Of a stretch of 64,000 nt of DNA, positions 11,866 to 20,469 are shown piece after piece. The stretch is taken from assembly GCF_018343525.1 (NCBI RefSeq), contig NZ_JAGYPH010000004.1, positions 1 to 64,000 of the forward strand. The letters run 5' to 3'. Positions within the stretch are counted from its first letter, which is position 1. Each line of letters begins with the position of its first letter. The translations under genes and the position numbers were made by a program. The DNA comes from Lederbergia citrea (GTDB taxonomy: Bacteria; Bacillota; Bacilli; Bacillales; Bacillaceae_C). Below the pieces are notes generated by a model, which saw only the letters and a list, made by a program, of their open reading frames with translations, ran no database searches and had not been told where the DNA came from.

Positions 11866-12960
11866 TCACAAATACTGCTTTTTATACGCTTGCCAAATCT
11901 TTTGGTGTGATACTGGAAATGCGTATTCTTCCAACTGTTCTTTACATACTAATTTATAGTTTGGACGACCACTGAAATCTCCAATCAGTTTGCCTGAAAA
12001 AGCATCAATTGTCCATGTTAAATGAGTAAAAACATGATTTACTTTTTCAAAAGTTCCCGTTTCAAGCTCGGTATCAATTTCTAATTCATTTTTTAAATAT
12101 CCCGCTAAACCTTGCCGCATTTGTACATAGGGACCATGATCTTCAACATTGGGAAATTCCCAAAGATTCGCGAGTAAGCCTTTTTCTGGACGTTTTCGAA
12201 TTAAAAATTGATCGTCCTTATTTTTTAGGACTGCCGCAACAATTTCCACATGCTTCGTGGTTTTTTTTCGGGTTTTCACAGGCAATTCTTCTTGGACACC
12301 GGCTTCGAATGCTTGGCAATGATCCCTAACAGGGCAAAGTAGGCACGAAGGAGAAGTCGGTGTGCAAATCAAGGCGCCAAGTTCCATTAATGCCTGATTA
12401 AAGTAAGATGGATTTTCATAATACATTAACTCACGAACCGCTTTTTCAAACAACTTTCGAGTTGATTGCTTTGCAATATCATCCCACATAAGCAAGATAC
12501 GCGATAGTACTCGCATGACATTTCCGTCCACTGCCGGTTCAGGTACTCCGTATGCTATGCTAAGCACAGCTCCTGCAGTATAAGGCCCGACACCTTTCAG
12601 TTTAGAAATCTCCTCAGGTGTTTCTGGAACTTTTCCGCCATAATGTTGAACGACTTCCTTCACAGCAGAATGAAGGTTTCTCACACGAGAGTAATAGCCA
12701 AGCCCTTCCCAAATTTTCAAGACCGATTCATCATCAGCTTCCGCAAATGATTCAATGGTAGGAAACTTTTCCAAGAATCGTTCATAATAAGGAATAACGG
12801 TGTCAACTCTCGTTTGCTGCAGCATAATTTCGGAAACCCAAACTTTATAAGGGTCCCCTCCATTTTTTCTCCATGGAAGGTCCCGTTGCTCTCTTACGAA
12901 CCAGGTAATTAAATCATGTTGAAATTGTTTAATATCTACTTTATCAAAATTGGTGTTCAT
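11866..12960 (-). CDS. mutY: A/G-specific adenine glycosylase MutY
   Basis: A 364-residue base-excision repair enzyme that removes adenine opposite 8-oxoguanine. The helix-hairpin-helix [11 protein letters not shown] and the catalytic Asp in [10 protein letters not shown] are intact. The 4Fe-4S ligands follow as C-x6-C-x2-C-x5-C in [19 protein letters not shown]-terminal MutT-like domain (about 230-355) recognises the oxidised guanine. The ATG at 12960 has GGAG 8 bases upstream and is preferred over one six bases earlier. It is the YfhQ orthologue, divergent from yfhP. Confidence 0.95.
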   Translation of the reverse strand: MNTNFDKVDIKQFQHDLITWFVREQRDLPWRKNGGDPYKVWVSEIMLQQTRVDTVIPYYERFLEKFPTIESFAEADDESVLKIWEGLGYYSRVRNLHSAVKEVVQHYGGKVPETPEEISKLKGVGPYTAGAVLSIAYGVPEPAVDGNVMRVLSRILLMWDDIAKQSTRKLFEKAVRELMYYENPSYFNQALMELGALICTPTSPSCLLCPVRDHCQAFEAGVQEELPVKTRKKTTKHVEIVAAVLKNKDDQFLIRKRPEKGLLANLWEFPNVEDHGPYVQMRQGLAGYLKNELEIDTELETGTFEKVNHVFTHLTWTIDAFSGKLIGDFSGRPNYKLVCKEQLEEYAFPVSHQKIWQAYKKQYL

Positions 12961-13116
12961 ATTCATATCTCCAGATGTTAGTCTCTTATGTTTTTAGGGA
13001 ATAATGATCATAACCGCTTCTGCGAAGTTAGGATGCATTGCATTTTGGCACCCTTTAAAATATCATGGTAAAACAGCAAGCGTTATACAACATACCTTCC
13101 CGGAGGAGGATTTAGA

Positions 13117-14097
13117 TTGGATACTGCCACACATGTAGTTATGGGGATAGCCATTGGCGGACTTGCAACATTGGATCCTGTAGTTGCGGAAAACACCGTT
13201 AACTCACACAGTGTCCTCATGGCTGCCATTATCGGTTCTCAAATCCCTGATATCGACACTTTTCTAAAACTAAGAAATAACGCCGTTTATATTCGGAATC
13301 ATCGGGGGGTTACACATTCGATCCCCGCCGTTTTGTTTTGGCCGATTGTTGTAACAGCTTTCGTCAGTTTATTTTACCCAGAGGCAAACCTGCTTCATCT
13401 ATGGTTGTGGTCCTTTGCTGCGGTGTTTCTTCACGTATTCGTTGATATTTTCAACGCTTACGGCACGCAGGCATTGAGGCCATTCTCGGCAAAGTGGGTG
13501 GCACTTGGGATTATTAATACATTTGATCCGATTATTTTTGGCATTCATGCACTTGGAATAATCTTATGGATTTTAGGTGCGGAACCGGGCCAAACTTTTC
13601 TCACCATGTATATAGTGTTAATTTTTTATTATTTAATAAGATTTATCATGCAACGGACTGTTCGTTCCGCACTTTTAAAAACAATTCCGGATGCAGAAGA
13701 AATTATTATCGCCCCAACTATGAGTTTTAATCAATGGAGGCTTGCTGTTACGTCAAAAGACTGCTTCTATGTTGGGCGTGCATTTAAGCGTTCCATTACG
13801 ATTTTTGATAAGTTTAAGCGTGTTCCGGTTCCGGAAACACCGATTATCGAAACGGCCAAAAAGGATAAAAACATCTCTGCATTCTTGTCCTTTTCTCCAG
13901 TCTATCGCTGGGAAATAAGTGAATACAACCATTACTATGAAGTCCGCTTTATTGATTTAAGATACCGCAGCAACGGACATTACCCCTTTGTTGCAATCGT
14001 TCAACTTGATACAGAGCTTAATATCATTACATCGTATACAGGTTGGATATTCAGTGAAGAAAAATTAAGGAAAAAGTTAAATGTTATAGTGGATTAA
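13117..14097 (+). CDS. yfhP: YfhP-like membrane-bound metal-dependent hydrolase
   Basis: A 326-residue DUF457-family integral membrane protein. The N-terminal MDTATHVVMG, the HRGVTHS motif (about residues 60-66) and the HVFVDIFNAYG motif supply conserved His and Asp residues thought to bind metal. Four or five membrane helices lie in the first 180 residues, followed by a soluble C-terminal domain. The TTG start has GGAGGAGG upstream and the N-terminus matches B. subtilis YfhP. The substrate is unknown. Confidence 0.9.
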   Translation: MDTATHVVMGIAIGGLATLDPVVAENTVNSHSVLMAAIIGSQIPDIDTFLKLRNNAVYIRNHRGVTHSIPAVLFWPIVVTAFVSLFYPEANLLHLWLWSFAAVFLHVFVDIFNAYGTQALRPFSAKWVALGIINTFDPIIFGIHALGIILWILGAEPGQTFLTMYIVLIFYYLIRFIMQRTVRSALLKTIPDAEEIIIAPTMSFNQWRLAVTSKDCFYVGRAFKRSITIFDKFKRVPVPETPIIETAKKDKNISAFLSFSPVYRWEISEYNHYYEVRFIDLRYRSNGHYPFVAIVQLDTELNIITSYTGWIFSEEKLRKKLNVIVD

Positions 14098-14119
14098 AAA
14101 ACTTATGTAACATAATTTT

Positions 14120-14152
14120 AATGCAGCCCTAGTACAAGTACTAGGCTGCATT
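14120..14152. terminator. Bidirectional terminator yfhP/yfhJ
   Basis: AATGCAGCC-TAGTAC pairs with GTACTAGGCTGCATT, flanked by A and T runs, between convergent genes. Confidence 0.88.
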
Positions 14153-14156
14153 TTTA

Positions 14157-14423
14157 TTACTTTTCATTTTCTTCCTCGTTAAGCATATGGGCATATTTAG
14201 GATTTAGTGCCGCAAATTCATGAAGCTTATCCCCATATTGATTTATCCAGGAACGTACAACCCTTTCAGCCATTTCGGGACCACGGTATTTTCTCCCAGC
14301 TTTCGCATAAGTTGTCTCAAAATCATCCCAAAATAACTCCACCCACGTCCGAGCCTTTGATGCCGACAAATTTGGATTCTTCTCAAGTAAATATTCCGCT
14401 AAACGTTCATGATAGTCATTCAT
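14157..14423 (-). CDS. yfhJ: YfhJ-like WVELL-domain protein
   Basis: An 88-residue acidic helical protein with the segment ARTWVELFWDDFETTYAKAG, the signature of the WVELL family (B. subtilis YfhJ). No catalytic motif, signal peptide or membrane helix is seen. It is divergent from sspK. The function is unknown; the neighbourhood of spore and YfhP genes is conserved in Bacillus. Confidence 0.85.
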   Translation of the reverse strand: MNDYHERLAEYLLEKNPNLSASKARTWVELFWDDFETTYAKAGRKYRGPEMAERVVRSWINQYGDKLHEFAALNPKYAHMLNEEENEK

Positions 14424-14521
14424 TTTAGATCGCTTCCCTTCCTCATAATATCAACACTTTATATCCATAATAATAACATGCGGAAACTTTTTTCCGCACC
14501 AAGCAAAAGGAGGCTGTCTAG

Positions 14522-14704
14522 ATGCGCAATAAAGCAAAAGACTTTCCGTACGGAAACGATAATAAATTCGAAGGCGAGCCACGTGCTAAACCAGAATTTG
14601 CCTCAAAACGCGCCAATGGCACAACCAATACTGCTCCACAAGAAAGAATGCGGGCTTCCGGTGCAAGGGAACATGTTAGCGAGGTTGAAAACACCCGATT
14701 TTAA
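14522..14704 (+). CDS. sspK: Small acid-soluble spore protein K
   Basis: A 60-residue minor SASP. It matches B. subtilis SspK in [18 protein letters not shown] and [11 protein letters not shown], and is slightly longer at the C-terminus. Expression is expected in the forespore. AAAGGAGG lies 8 bases before the ATG. The YpzG-like gene begins 18 bases downstream, suggesting cotranscription. Confidence 0.93.
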   Translation: MRNKAKDFPYGNDNKFEGEPRAKPEFASKRANGTTNTAPQERMRASGAREHVSEVENTRF

Positions 14705-14722
14705 TAATAGGAGTGAGTGGAT

Positions 14723-14884
14723 ATGATAAATAAAGAAAACACCCATTTAAACAGACAACTTAGTCCATTTAATAGAGCGTGGTACAACCCCAAAAACGTC
14801 CATTCACAAGTAAACGGGCAAACTGATTTGTCCGTTGATAACGTTATTCTGCAAAGAGACGTAGTCAAACGGCAGAAAAGGTAA
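14723..14884 (+). CDS. YpzG-like small protein
   Basis: A 53-residue basic protein containing RAWYNPKNVHSQVNGQTDLS, which resembles the YpzG family of small Bacillus proteins (W-x-NPK-x3-SQVNG-x-T). It starts 18 bases after sspK with AGGAGTGAG upstream and ends at a strong hairpin, so it is very likely the second gene of an sspK transcription unit. A sporulation role is inferred from context only. Confidence 0.75.
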   Translation: MINKENTHLNRQLSPFNRAWYNPKNVHSQVNGQTDLSVDNVILQRDVVKRQKR

Positions 14885-14890
14885 ATTAAG

Positions 14891-14925
14891 AAGTCATAGC
14901 GGGAATCAGAATCCCGCTATGACTT
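14891..14925. terminator. Bidirectional terminator ypzG-like/yfhH
   Basis: AAGTCATAGCGGGA (14891-14904) pairs perfectly with TCCCGCTATGACTT (14912-14925), with T-rich DNA beyond. The yfhH stop codon lies within its right edge. Confidence 0.92.
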
Positions 14926-15238
14926 ATTTTAAAAGTGAAATTGGCAGCGCCTCTTGTTTCCCGTTACCATTCAACCGATAGCCCCAGGCAAAAACCCCAT
15001 TCATATAGTCAATTTTAAAATAAGTTCCAGGAGCACCATCAACTGCGTAAATTTCACCAGGTTTAAAGTCTGCAGGATCCAATAAGTACGCTTTTGCCAT
15101 GACAGCTTTTCTTTCCATTACCGCGAATTCGTTCACAATTCCAAGTTGCTCAGCTTTACGCGCCTTCTCCTTTAGCTGAACAATTTCCTGTTTTAACTCA
15201 GCTTCTGTCATTTGGCTATATCTTTTTTCATTTTCCAT
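14924..15238 (-). CDS. yfhH: YfhH-like DUF1811 protein
   Basis: A 104-residue soluble protein of the YfhH (DUF1811) family. An N-terminal helical half (MTEAELKQEIVQLKEKARK) precedes a small beta-barrel half (FKPGEIYAVDGAPGTYFKIDYM). The function is unknown. It begins 12 bases after recX ends with AAGGCGG upstream, so the two are cotranscribed. Confidence 0.88.
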   Translation of the reverse strand: MENEKRYSQMTEAELKQEIVQLKEKARKAEQLGIVNEFAVMERKAVMAKAYLLDPADFKPGEIYAVDGAPGTYFKIDYMNGVFAWGYRLNGNGKQEALPISLLK

Positions 15239-15250
15239 TTTACAACCGCC

Positions 15251-16048
15251 TTATGTATTTTCTTTTTCCAAAAGAAATCGATCAATTAATTCAATAGCAA
15301 ACCCTTTTCGAAACAGAGCTTGTTTCATTTTCTGCTTATATTCATAGCCTGAAAAGCTTTTATACCTCCGATGGGCTTTTTCCCCTTGGACAAGCATTGC
15401 TTGCCACTCGTCATCGTCTTCTTTTTCATATTCAATTTCTTCCATTGCAATTGAGATGACAGAAAATGGGAAGCCTTTGATCATCAACGCTTGCTCAATC
15501 TTTTGTTTTAAAAACCGCTCAGATAACTTGCTGTTTTGTTTCGCCAACTTATTACCAAGCTGGGTGGCGTGGTCAACTTGCAGCTCTTCACTGTATTCAT
15601 TTAAAGCTTGCTCAATGTATTGCTCCTCGACCCCTTTTTGCTTTAACTCCTGTTTAATCGTACCAGGTCCTTTTTTTCCCCCATTTACTTGAGTACGAAC
15701 AAAGGCGGAAGCAAACTCAAGATCATCAATATAATTTCGTTCATTCAATTTTAATAAAACTGCCTGAATAACAGGCTCTTCCCATTCCTTTTTCTTTAAA
15801 TATGCGCGAATTTCCGATTCAGACCGCATCCTGAATGATAAATAATGAATGGCTGCATTTAGAGCTTTTCGAATTTCGTCTTCATATTGAATCTGGAAAA
15901 TCTCTAACTCCGTTAATTCCTTACCTTTACCAAGCTGAAATCGAATAAATACTTCTTCATCGACACCAAAGGCAAATTTTTCATCTAGAAAAATATTATA
16001 ACGGTCAGTTGCATTTTTTTGTGTCGTTATTTTCGTAATGATTGGCAC
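15251..16048 (-). CDS. recX: Regulatory protein RecX
   Basis: A 265-residue modulator of RecA filaments, built of repeated three-helix units. Motifs such as LSFRMRSESEIRAYL, LNERNYIDDLEFA and GPGTIKQELKQKGV are RecX hallmarks. The GTG at 16048 (MPIITKI...) is preferred: the AAGGGTGAT ribosome site is about 4 bases upstream and the N-terminus matches B. subtilis RecX (MPYITKI, 264 residues). An ATG six bases earlier overlaps the ribosome site, and the open frame runs on to 16090. Confidence 0.92.
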   Translation of the reverse strand: MPIITKITTQKNATDRYNIFLDEKFAFGVDEEVFIRFQLGKGKELTELEIFQIQYEDEIRKALNAAIHYLSFRMRSESEIRAYLKKKEWEEPVIQAVLLKLNERNYIDDLEFASAFVRTQVNGGKKGPGTIKQELKQKGVEEQYIEQALNEYSEELQVDHATQLGNKLAKQNSKLSERFLKQKIEQALMIKGFPFSVISIAMEEIEYEKEDDDEWQAMLVQGEKAHRRYKSFSGYEYKQKMKQALFRKGFAIELIDRFLLEKENT

Positions 16049-16162
16049 AAGCATCACCCTTAATGACGAATAGTACATATATTTTATCATACATTCTAAC
16101 GAGTATGTTTAAAGCGGCGTTGGGCAAAATGAAAATGAATACATAATGAAGGAGCCGATTTG

Positions 16163-16294
16163 ATGAGAAAACGAAACGAAGTGGATACGAGAAGCACATT
16201 GTCCGCTACACAGGAAGTTCTTTATTCAAATGAATTCAAAAAGGCTGACAAAGCTGGAGGCTTTACAGATTATCAGCCTAGACGCCGAAAGTAG
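16163..16294 (+). CDS. yfhE: YfhE-like small protein
   Basis: A 43-residue basic protein, MRKRNEVDTRSTL followed by SATQEVLYSNEFKKADKAGG, which matches the YfhE family (TQEVLYS...F..AD.AGG). AAGGAG lies 9-10 bases before the ATG. It lies 37 bases upstream of yfhD on the same strand, as in B. subtilis. A sporulation-related role is likely but unproven. Confidence 0.82.
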   Translation: MRKRNEVDTRSTLSATQEVLYSNEFKKADKAGGFTDYQPRRRK

Positions 16295-16331
16295 AGTTAT
16301 TTAATACTACTCTTAAAAGGGGATTTTCAAC

Positions 16332-16511
16332 ATGGGACGTGACGATAGACGTAAGGCACGGGACAAAAACAAACAGAAGCTTCCACAGGTACCAAAGAAT
16401 ATGAAATCTGACGGATTAGATGTAGAGTTTTCTGAGGAACTGGCTGACCAGGACGATCGAGAGGCGATGGCAAGATCGCAAGCAGCTGACAAGCGGGCTA
16501 AGAGAAAATAG
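16332..16511 (+). CDS. yfhD: YfhD-like small protein
   Basis: A 59-residue, highly charged protein with RDKNKQKLPQVPK and DREAMARSQAADKRAKRK, the YfhD family pattern. AAAAGGGG lies 10 bases before the ATG, and a strong hairpin follows the stop. It is probably cotranscribed with yfhE. The function is unknown. Confidence 0.83.
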   Translation: MGRDDRRKARDKNKQKLPQVPKNMKSDGLDVEFSEELADQDDREAMARSQAADKRAKRK

Positions 16512-16517
16512 GCAAAT

Positions 16518-16549
16518 AAAACAGGAGTGCGAGGATGCACTCCTGTTTT
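16518..16549. terminator. Bidirectional terminator yfhD/NUDIX
   Basis: AAAACAGGAGTGC (16518-16530) pairs with GCACTCCTGTTTT (16537-16549), with a six-base loop, between convergent genes. Confidence 0.92.
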
Positions 16550-16577
16550 ATTCATTACAGTATATATTATCTTGTAT

Positions 16578-17195
16578 TTAATCCAGTAAAGGTTCTTTAT
16601 TTGGATTTCTCATAAATTCAAATAACATTTTAATTTGTGATTCTGTATTTCGATTAGTTGAAAGTTTCGGTAAATATTGCTCAGAGAAAAATTGGACATC
16701 ATTTGTTTCCACACCAATACTTGCCTCTCCCCCGATGATTTCACAATGGATAAATAATTTATAATAATGATAGGGTTGTGGCGGATGGGGGTGGTAATTG
16801 GAATCTAATAAAGCTAACAGTCGTTTGACATTCACATCAAAGCCTGACTCTTCTTTAATCTCTTTAATAATATTTTCAGTTGGTGATAAACCAATATCAC
16901 AAAATCCGCCAGGTAATGACCAACGATCATCATAGTTTTCTCTCACCATAAGAATTTTTTCATCTTTGAATACAGCACCTCGAATATCAACTTTAGGTGT
17001 TTGATACCCTGTTTCATTCGCAAATAAATTTTTGACTTTTTCCATTTCGAGACCTGTATGTAATGCCATGATTTCAGCACTAATATTGCGTAGTTCTTCA
17101 AAACGTTCAATATCGTAAACATCTTTTGAAAACTTTAATCCAGCTTGCGATAGTGCTTGTATCCTTTTCGCCCAGTCAAGCCATTGATGACTCAT
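16578..17195 (-). CDS. NUDIX hydrolase with Nudix_N domain (YjhB-like)
   Basis: A 205-residue NUDIX enzyme. Residues 1-60 match the Nudix_N helical domain (WAKRIQALSQAGL...YDIERFEELRNISAE). The NUDIX box follows as G-x5-E-x7-KEIKEESGF; its first Arg is replaced by Lys, while the metal-binding glutamates are kept. The layout is that of B. subtilis YjhB, annotated as ADP-ribose pyrophosphatase; other nucleotide-sugar substrates are possible. The ATG at 17195 is preferred, with AAGGG 11 bases upstream; a GTG at 17207 lies within that site. Confidence 0.88.
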   Translation of the reverse strand: MSHQWLDWAKRIQALSQAGLKFSKDVYDIERFEELRNISAEIMALHTGLEMEKVKNLFANETGYQTPKVDIRGAVFKDEKILMVRENYDDRWSLPGGFCDIGLSPTENIIKEIKEESGFDVNVKRLLALLDSNYHPHPPQPYHYYKLFIHCEIIGGEASIGVETNDVQFFSEQYLPKLSTNRNTESQIKMLFEFMRNPNKEPLLD

Positions 17196-17291
17196 AGTTG
17201 ACAACACCCTTCATTGAAAATTAGTACCTGCTAAATATCGCTTTCATGATACCATATTGAAGAACTATGGAAGGAAGAAATAACATCATTC

Positions 17292-17384
17292 GCTGGATTA
17301 AGTGAACAATTAGCGGGATTAACCAGGTTATTCGCGGGATTATTCACTCATTCGGCGGAATTATTGATAAGATTGGCCGGATTA
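17292..17384. repeat. Five degenerate 21-bp tandem repeats (GCGGGATTA core)
   Basis: Cores resembling GCGGGATTA begin at 17292, 17313, 17334, 17355 and 17376, exactly 21 bases apart, joined by variable A/T-rich linkers. The same element with three units occurs at 20823-20873, also just beyond a doxX terminator. No open frame is evident. The role is unknown. Confidence 0.8.
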
Positions 17385-17417
17385 TCAGACTAAATCCTAG
17401 TAAAGATTAAACTACGA

Positions 17418-17447
17418 AAAACGGGAGAGCAATCCGCCCTCCCGTTT
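17418..17447 (-). terminator. Terminator downstream of doxX copy 1
   Basis: AAACGGGAG and CTCCCGTTT form the stem around AGCAATCCGCC. The same structure, with the same loop bases, follows doxX copy 3 at 20909-20941. Confidence 0.85.
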
Positions 17448-17460
17448 AATCATTTTTCAC

Positions 17461-17976
17461 TTAATGCGCTGCTGCACCTCGGATTTTTTTGAAGATCCCT
17501 TTATCTTTAAAATTATTGATTGTAGCTGGAACCAAGAACCGATCTACTCCATAATATGCAGTTCCTTTTATGACGAAGAGAAGGATGATTGCCGCTGTTA
17601 GTAAAATCGGGTTAGTGCTTACTGTACCTGCCATTAAGAAGTTTAAGTTCATGAACGCTCCTGCAATTAGTGCGGGTAATGTCAATGCGCCAACGATTAG
17701 GCCGACACCGACGAGAACCTCTCCCCAAGGAATTAAGATGTTAATCAATTTTACATTAGGTAGTGCAAACGTTTCTAGAAATCCTGCGTACCAACCTTGG
17801 ACAGCCGGGAAATCGCCACCAGCTTTTTCTATGGCACCATGTAGAAACCCAGTTGCATCAAACGCGCCAAGCTTATGCCATCCTGCTTCCAACCATTGTA
17901 CTCCAAGCCAAATTCTTAATGCTGCCCAGACAATAGCGACTATGCGATGTTCATACCATCTTTTCATTTCACTCAC
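17461..17976 (-). CDS. DoxX family membrane protein, copy 1
   Basis: A 171-residue integral membrane protein with about four hydrophobic segments (near 12-28, 78-98, 100-120 and 122-142). It belongs to the DoxX superfamily, related to the membrane subunit of thiosulfate:quinone oxidoreductase. WLGVQWLEAGWHK and IPWGEVLVGVGLI carry the conserved polar residues of the family. It is near identical to the copies at 18033 and 20953. The substrate is unknown; a role in membrane redox chemistry is inferred from the family and the Rex/Fnr-like operator upstream. It probably shares a transcript with copy 2. Confidence 0.9.
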   Translation of the reverse strand: MSEMKRWYEHRIVAIVWAALRIWLGVQWLEAGWHKLGAFDATGFLHGAIEKAGGDFPAVQGWYAGFLETFALPNVKLINILIPWGEVLVGVGLIVGALTLPALIAGAFMNLNFLMAGTVSTNPILLTAAIILLFVIKGTAYYGVDRFLVPATINNFKDKGIFKKIRGAAAH

Positions 17977-17986
17977 TCCTTATTAT

Positions 17987-18002
17987 TGTGAATTTATTCA
18001 CA
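17987..18002. promoter_or_regulatory. Rex/Fnr-type palindrome before doxX copy 1
   Basis: TGTGAATTTATTCACA, a perfect TGTGA-N6-TCACA site, lies 11 bases upstream of the doxX copy 1 ATG, inside the 56-base gap after copy 2. With the flanking T it also fits the Rex consensus TTGTGAA-N4-TTCACAA except for the last base. Confidence 0.75.
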
Positions 18003-18032
18003 TACATCTTTAAATTTTTTATAAAAACTTTA

Positions 18033-18548
18033 TTAGTGTATAGCTGCACCGCGCATTTTTTTAAATATCCCTTTATCTTTGAAATTATTGATTGTTGCTG
18101 GAACCAAGAACCGATCTACTCCATAATATGCAGTTCCTTTTATGACGAAGAGAAGAATGATTGCCGCCGTTAGTAAAATCGGGTTAGTGCTTACTGTACC
18201 TGCCATTAAGAAGTTCAAGTTCATGAATGCCCCTGCAATTAATGCTGGTAATGTCAATGCTCCAACGATTAGGCCGACACCTACGAGGATTTCTCCCCAA
18301 GGGATAAGGACGTTAATAATTTTGATGTTCGGAAGGGCTACGGTTTCAAGGAAACCAGCGTACCAACCTTGGACTGCTGGGAAATCGCCACCGGCTTTTT
18401 CAATTGCTCCGTGTAAAAATCCTGCGGCATCGAATGCTCCAAGCTTATGCCATCCTGCTTCCAACCATTGTACTCCAAGCCAAATTCTTAATGCTGCCCA
18501 GACGATTGCTACTACGCGATGTTCATACAATTTTTTCATTTCACTCAC
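18033..18548 (-). CDS. DoxX family membrane protein, copy 2
   Basis: A 171-residue paralogue of the 17461 gene; differences are mostly conservative (for example KKLYEHRVVA against KRWYEHRIVA). It has the same predicted membrane segments and GWHKLGAFDA motif. It is the promoter-proximal member of the copy 2-copy 1 pair and has a complete promoter with two palindromes upstream. High identity among the copies suggests recent duplication or gene conversion. GGAGTGAGTG precedes the ATG in all three copies. Confidence 0.9.
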   Translation of the reverse strand: MSEMKKLYEHRVVAIVWAALRIWLGVQWLEAGWHKLGAFDAAGFLHGAIEKAGGDFPAVQGWYAGFLETVALPNIKIINVLIPWGEILVGVGLIVGALTLPALIAGAFMNLNFLMAGTVSTNPILLTAAIILLFVIKGTAYYGVDRFLVPATINNFKDKGIFKKMRGAAIH

Positions 18549-18571
18549 TCCTAAATTAGTTTTGTAGTGAT

Positions 18572-18731
18572 TGTGAAATCATTCACATGTTATGTTAAAA
18601 AAATATTAGTACTTTGATCAGCTGATTTACTTCTGTCGGTTGTGAATTATTTCACATTCTCTTTACACTCTTAATATACAATGGTTTCCAATTTTCCGCA
18701 AGGGGTTTTGGATAATGTCACCAATTTGACA
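18572..18731 (-). promoter_or_regulatory. doxX copy 2 promoter with three palindromes
   Basis: On the minus strand TTGCGG (18696-18701) and TATATT (18673-18678) are 17 bases apart. Downstream lie TGTGAATTATTTCACA (18641-18656) and TGTGAAATCATTCACA (18572-18587), in repressor-like positions. Upstream of -35 lies a different palindrome, TGTCA-N6-TGACA (18716-18731), centred near -58. The palindromic ATCAGCTGAT also lies in the leader. The layout recurs upstream of copy 3. Confidence 0.75.
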
Positions 18732-19013
18732 TAGCTTCGAATAATCTCAAAAACAAGATGTCTTTTTCTCTAAACCCCTCTATCATCTGGCTAATGTTTC
18801 ACTATCCAAAATACAAAACGATAAGGCCGCCCAGCTCTTTCTGCAAAACACCAACTCCCGGAGGATTTTACGATAAACCGCATTAGAAGCTTATTCGCAA
18901 ATCTTAAATTACTATATACCCAGGTTAGTAAGGCTTAGAAATAAAACGACGTTGACTTGTTTATATGGTATTATTTACCCATATGTATAGAAGAGCATCA
19001 GGGGGTCTCATCA

Positions 19014-20306
19014 TTGATTTTTGATAAATTTAGAAAGACAACTGGGAAGACGGAAGAAGCAATGGGAAAAGGAGAATTAAACATAAATAGTAACAGCGAT
19101 GTTGAAAAGCAACTAAAAATGATTGAACTTACAGTAGAGGATTTGCAAATTATTAACCGCATTCAACCATTTGTTATTGAGAAAATTGATTATATTGTTG
19201 ATAGATTTTATAAAAACTTGGAAAACGAACCTTCATTACTAATGATCATCAATGATAACAGCTCCATTGAAAGATTAAAGAAAACTCTGAAGCAACACAT
19301 TTCTGAAATGTTTGATGGAGTAATTAATGAAGCTTATTTTGAAAAGAGAATCCGTATTGCACATATTCATGTTAGGATCGGTTTACAAACAAAGTGGTAT
19401 ATGTGCGCATTTCAGGATTTATTCCTGTCGCTGGTTAACATAATTGAAGAAAAATTAACCAAAAAGGAAGATTATTTTCGAACAATAAGATCTGTATCAA
19501 AAATATTAAACCTTGAACAACAATTAGTTCTAGAAGCATATGACTCTGAATCCGACAGGCTTAGAAGTGAAATCGAAGAGCAAAAAGCAATGATAAGAGA
19601 CAATGTAGCAAGTGCATCACAAAATCTCGCTGCAATTTCTGAAGAAACGAATGCTTCCTTTCAACAACTGCATTCACAATCCTATGATATTGTTTCCTTT
19701 GCAAATATGGGAGCTGAATTATCTACTCTTGCAGAAGAACGTGCTCAAAATGGGAAGGACCAACTACATAAGCAGAGTATTAATATGGAAAACATCCAAA
19801 ATTCCATAAACGATATTTCAAGTGATGTAGAAGTATTATTAGAAATATCGAAACAAATGCAAGAGATTGTAAACATTGTAACTGGAATTGCAGACCAAAC
19901 CAATTTGTTATCATTAAATGCTGCAATTGAAGCTGCAAGGGCTGGAGAACATGGTAGAGGATTCTCAATCGTAGCTGGAGAAGTTCGGAAGCTTTCTGAA
20001 GAAACAAAGAAATCAGTTACAAACGTAGCTACATTAATCTTAAACACGAACTCCCAAGTAGAGAAATTAACACAATCACTCGAAAAAATTAGAGATGCTG
20101 TTAAGAACGGAAATAATAGTATGGAAGAAACTGAAGACCATTTTGAAGAAATACTAAAAACGATGGGTGAAACTAAACTCCAAAATAATAAGATTGAAAA
20201 TGAACTTGTTTCTTTTGTTAATGTAGTTAATGAATTAGGGAAAGCATTTGAAGAGGTCGCTCTATCTGCGGACAATCTTACAATGTTTACTCAGGATATG
20301 AACTGA
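19014..20306 (+). CDS. hemAT: Haem-based aerotaxis transducer HemAT
   Basis: A 430-residue soluble chemoreceptor that binds O2 and signals to CheA/CheW. The globin-coupled sensor domain (about 30-185) keeps the proximal His119 (IAHIHVRIG) and the distal Tyr66 (DRFYKNLE), matching His123 and Tyr70 of B. subtilis HemAT. The signalling domain (about 210-430) has the conserved hairpin [20 protein letters not shown]. There is no membrane segment. The TTG at 19014 has AGGGGG 8 bases upstream and gives the family length; the frame runs open to 18957. It lies between doxX copies. Confidence 0.95.
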   Translation: MIFDKFRKTTGKTEEAMGKGELNINSNSDVEKQLKMIELTVEDLQIINRIQPFVIEKIDYIVDRFYKNLENEPSLLMIINDNSSIERLKKTLKQHISEMFDGVINEAYFEKRIRIAHIHVRIGLQTKWYMCAFQDLFLSLVNIIEEKLTKKEDYFRTIRSVSKILNLEQQLVLEAYDSESDRLRSEIEEQKAMIRDNVASASQNLAAISEETNASFQQLHSQSYDIVSFANMGAELSTLAEERAQNGKDQLHKQSINMENIQNSINDISSDVEVLLEISKQMQEIVNIVTGIADQTNLLSLNAAIEAARAGEHGRGFSIVAGEVRKLSEETKKSVTNVATLILNTNSQVEKLTQSLEKIRDAVKNGNNSMEETEDHFEEILKTMGETKLQNNKIENELVSFVNVVNELGKAFEEVALSADNLTMFTQDMN

Positions 20307-20357
20307 GCACTCAAAGTAAATTGCCTTTCATAACTACATACAAAGTTTCATGATTTA

Positions 20358-20392
20358 GGAAACAGGAAGTTCTATATTCCGTTCCTGTTTCC
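20358..20392 (+). terminator. Terminator downstream of hemAT
   Basis: GGAAACAGGAA (20358-20368) pairs with TTCCTGTTTCC (20382-20392), followed by ATGATTTTTT. Confidence 0.8.
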
Positions 20393-20469
20393 CATGATTT
20401 TTTAGTTGATTAGTTATGTAGCTAGGAGGAAGAATTAACTCTTCCCTCTCTATAGTTCATCCTAGTATA

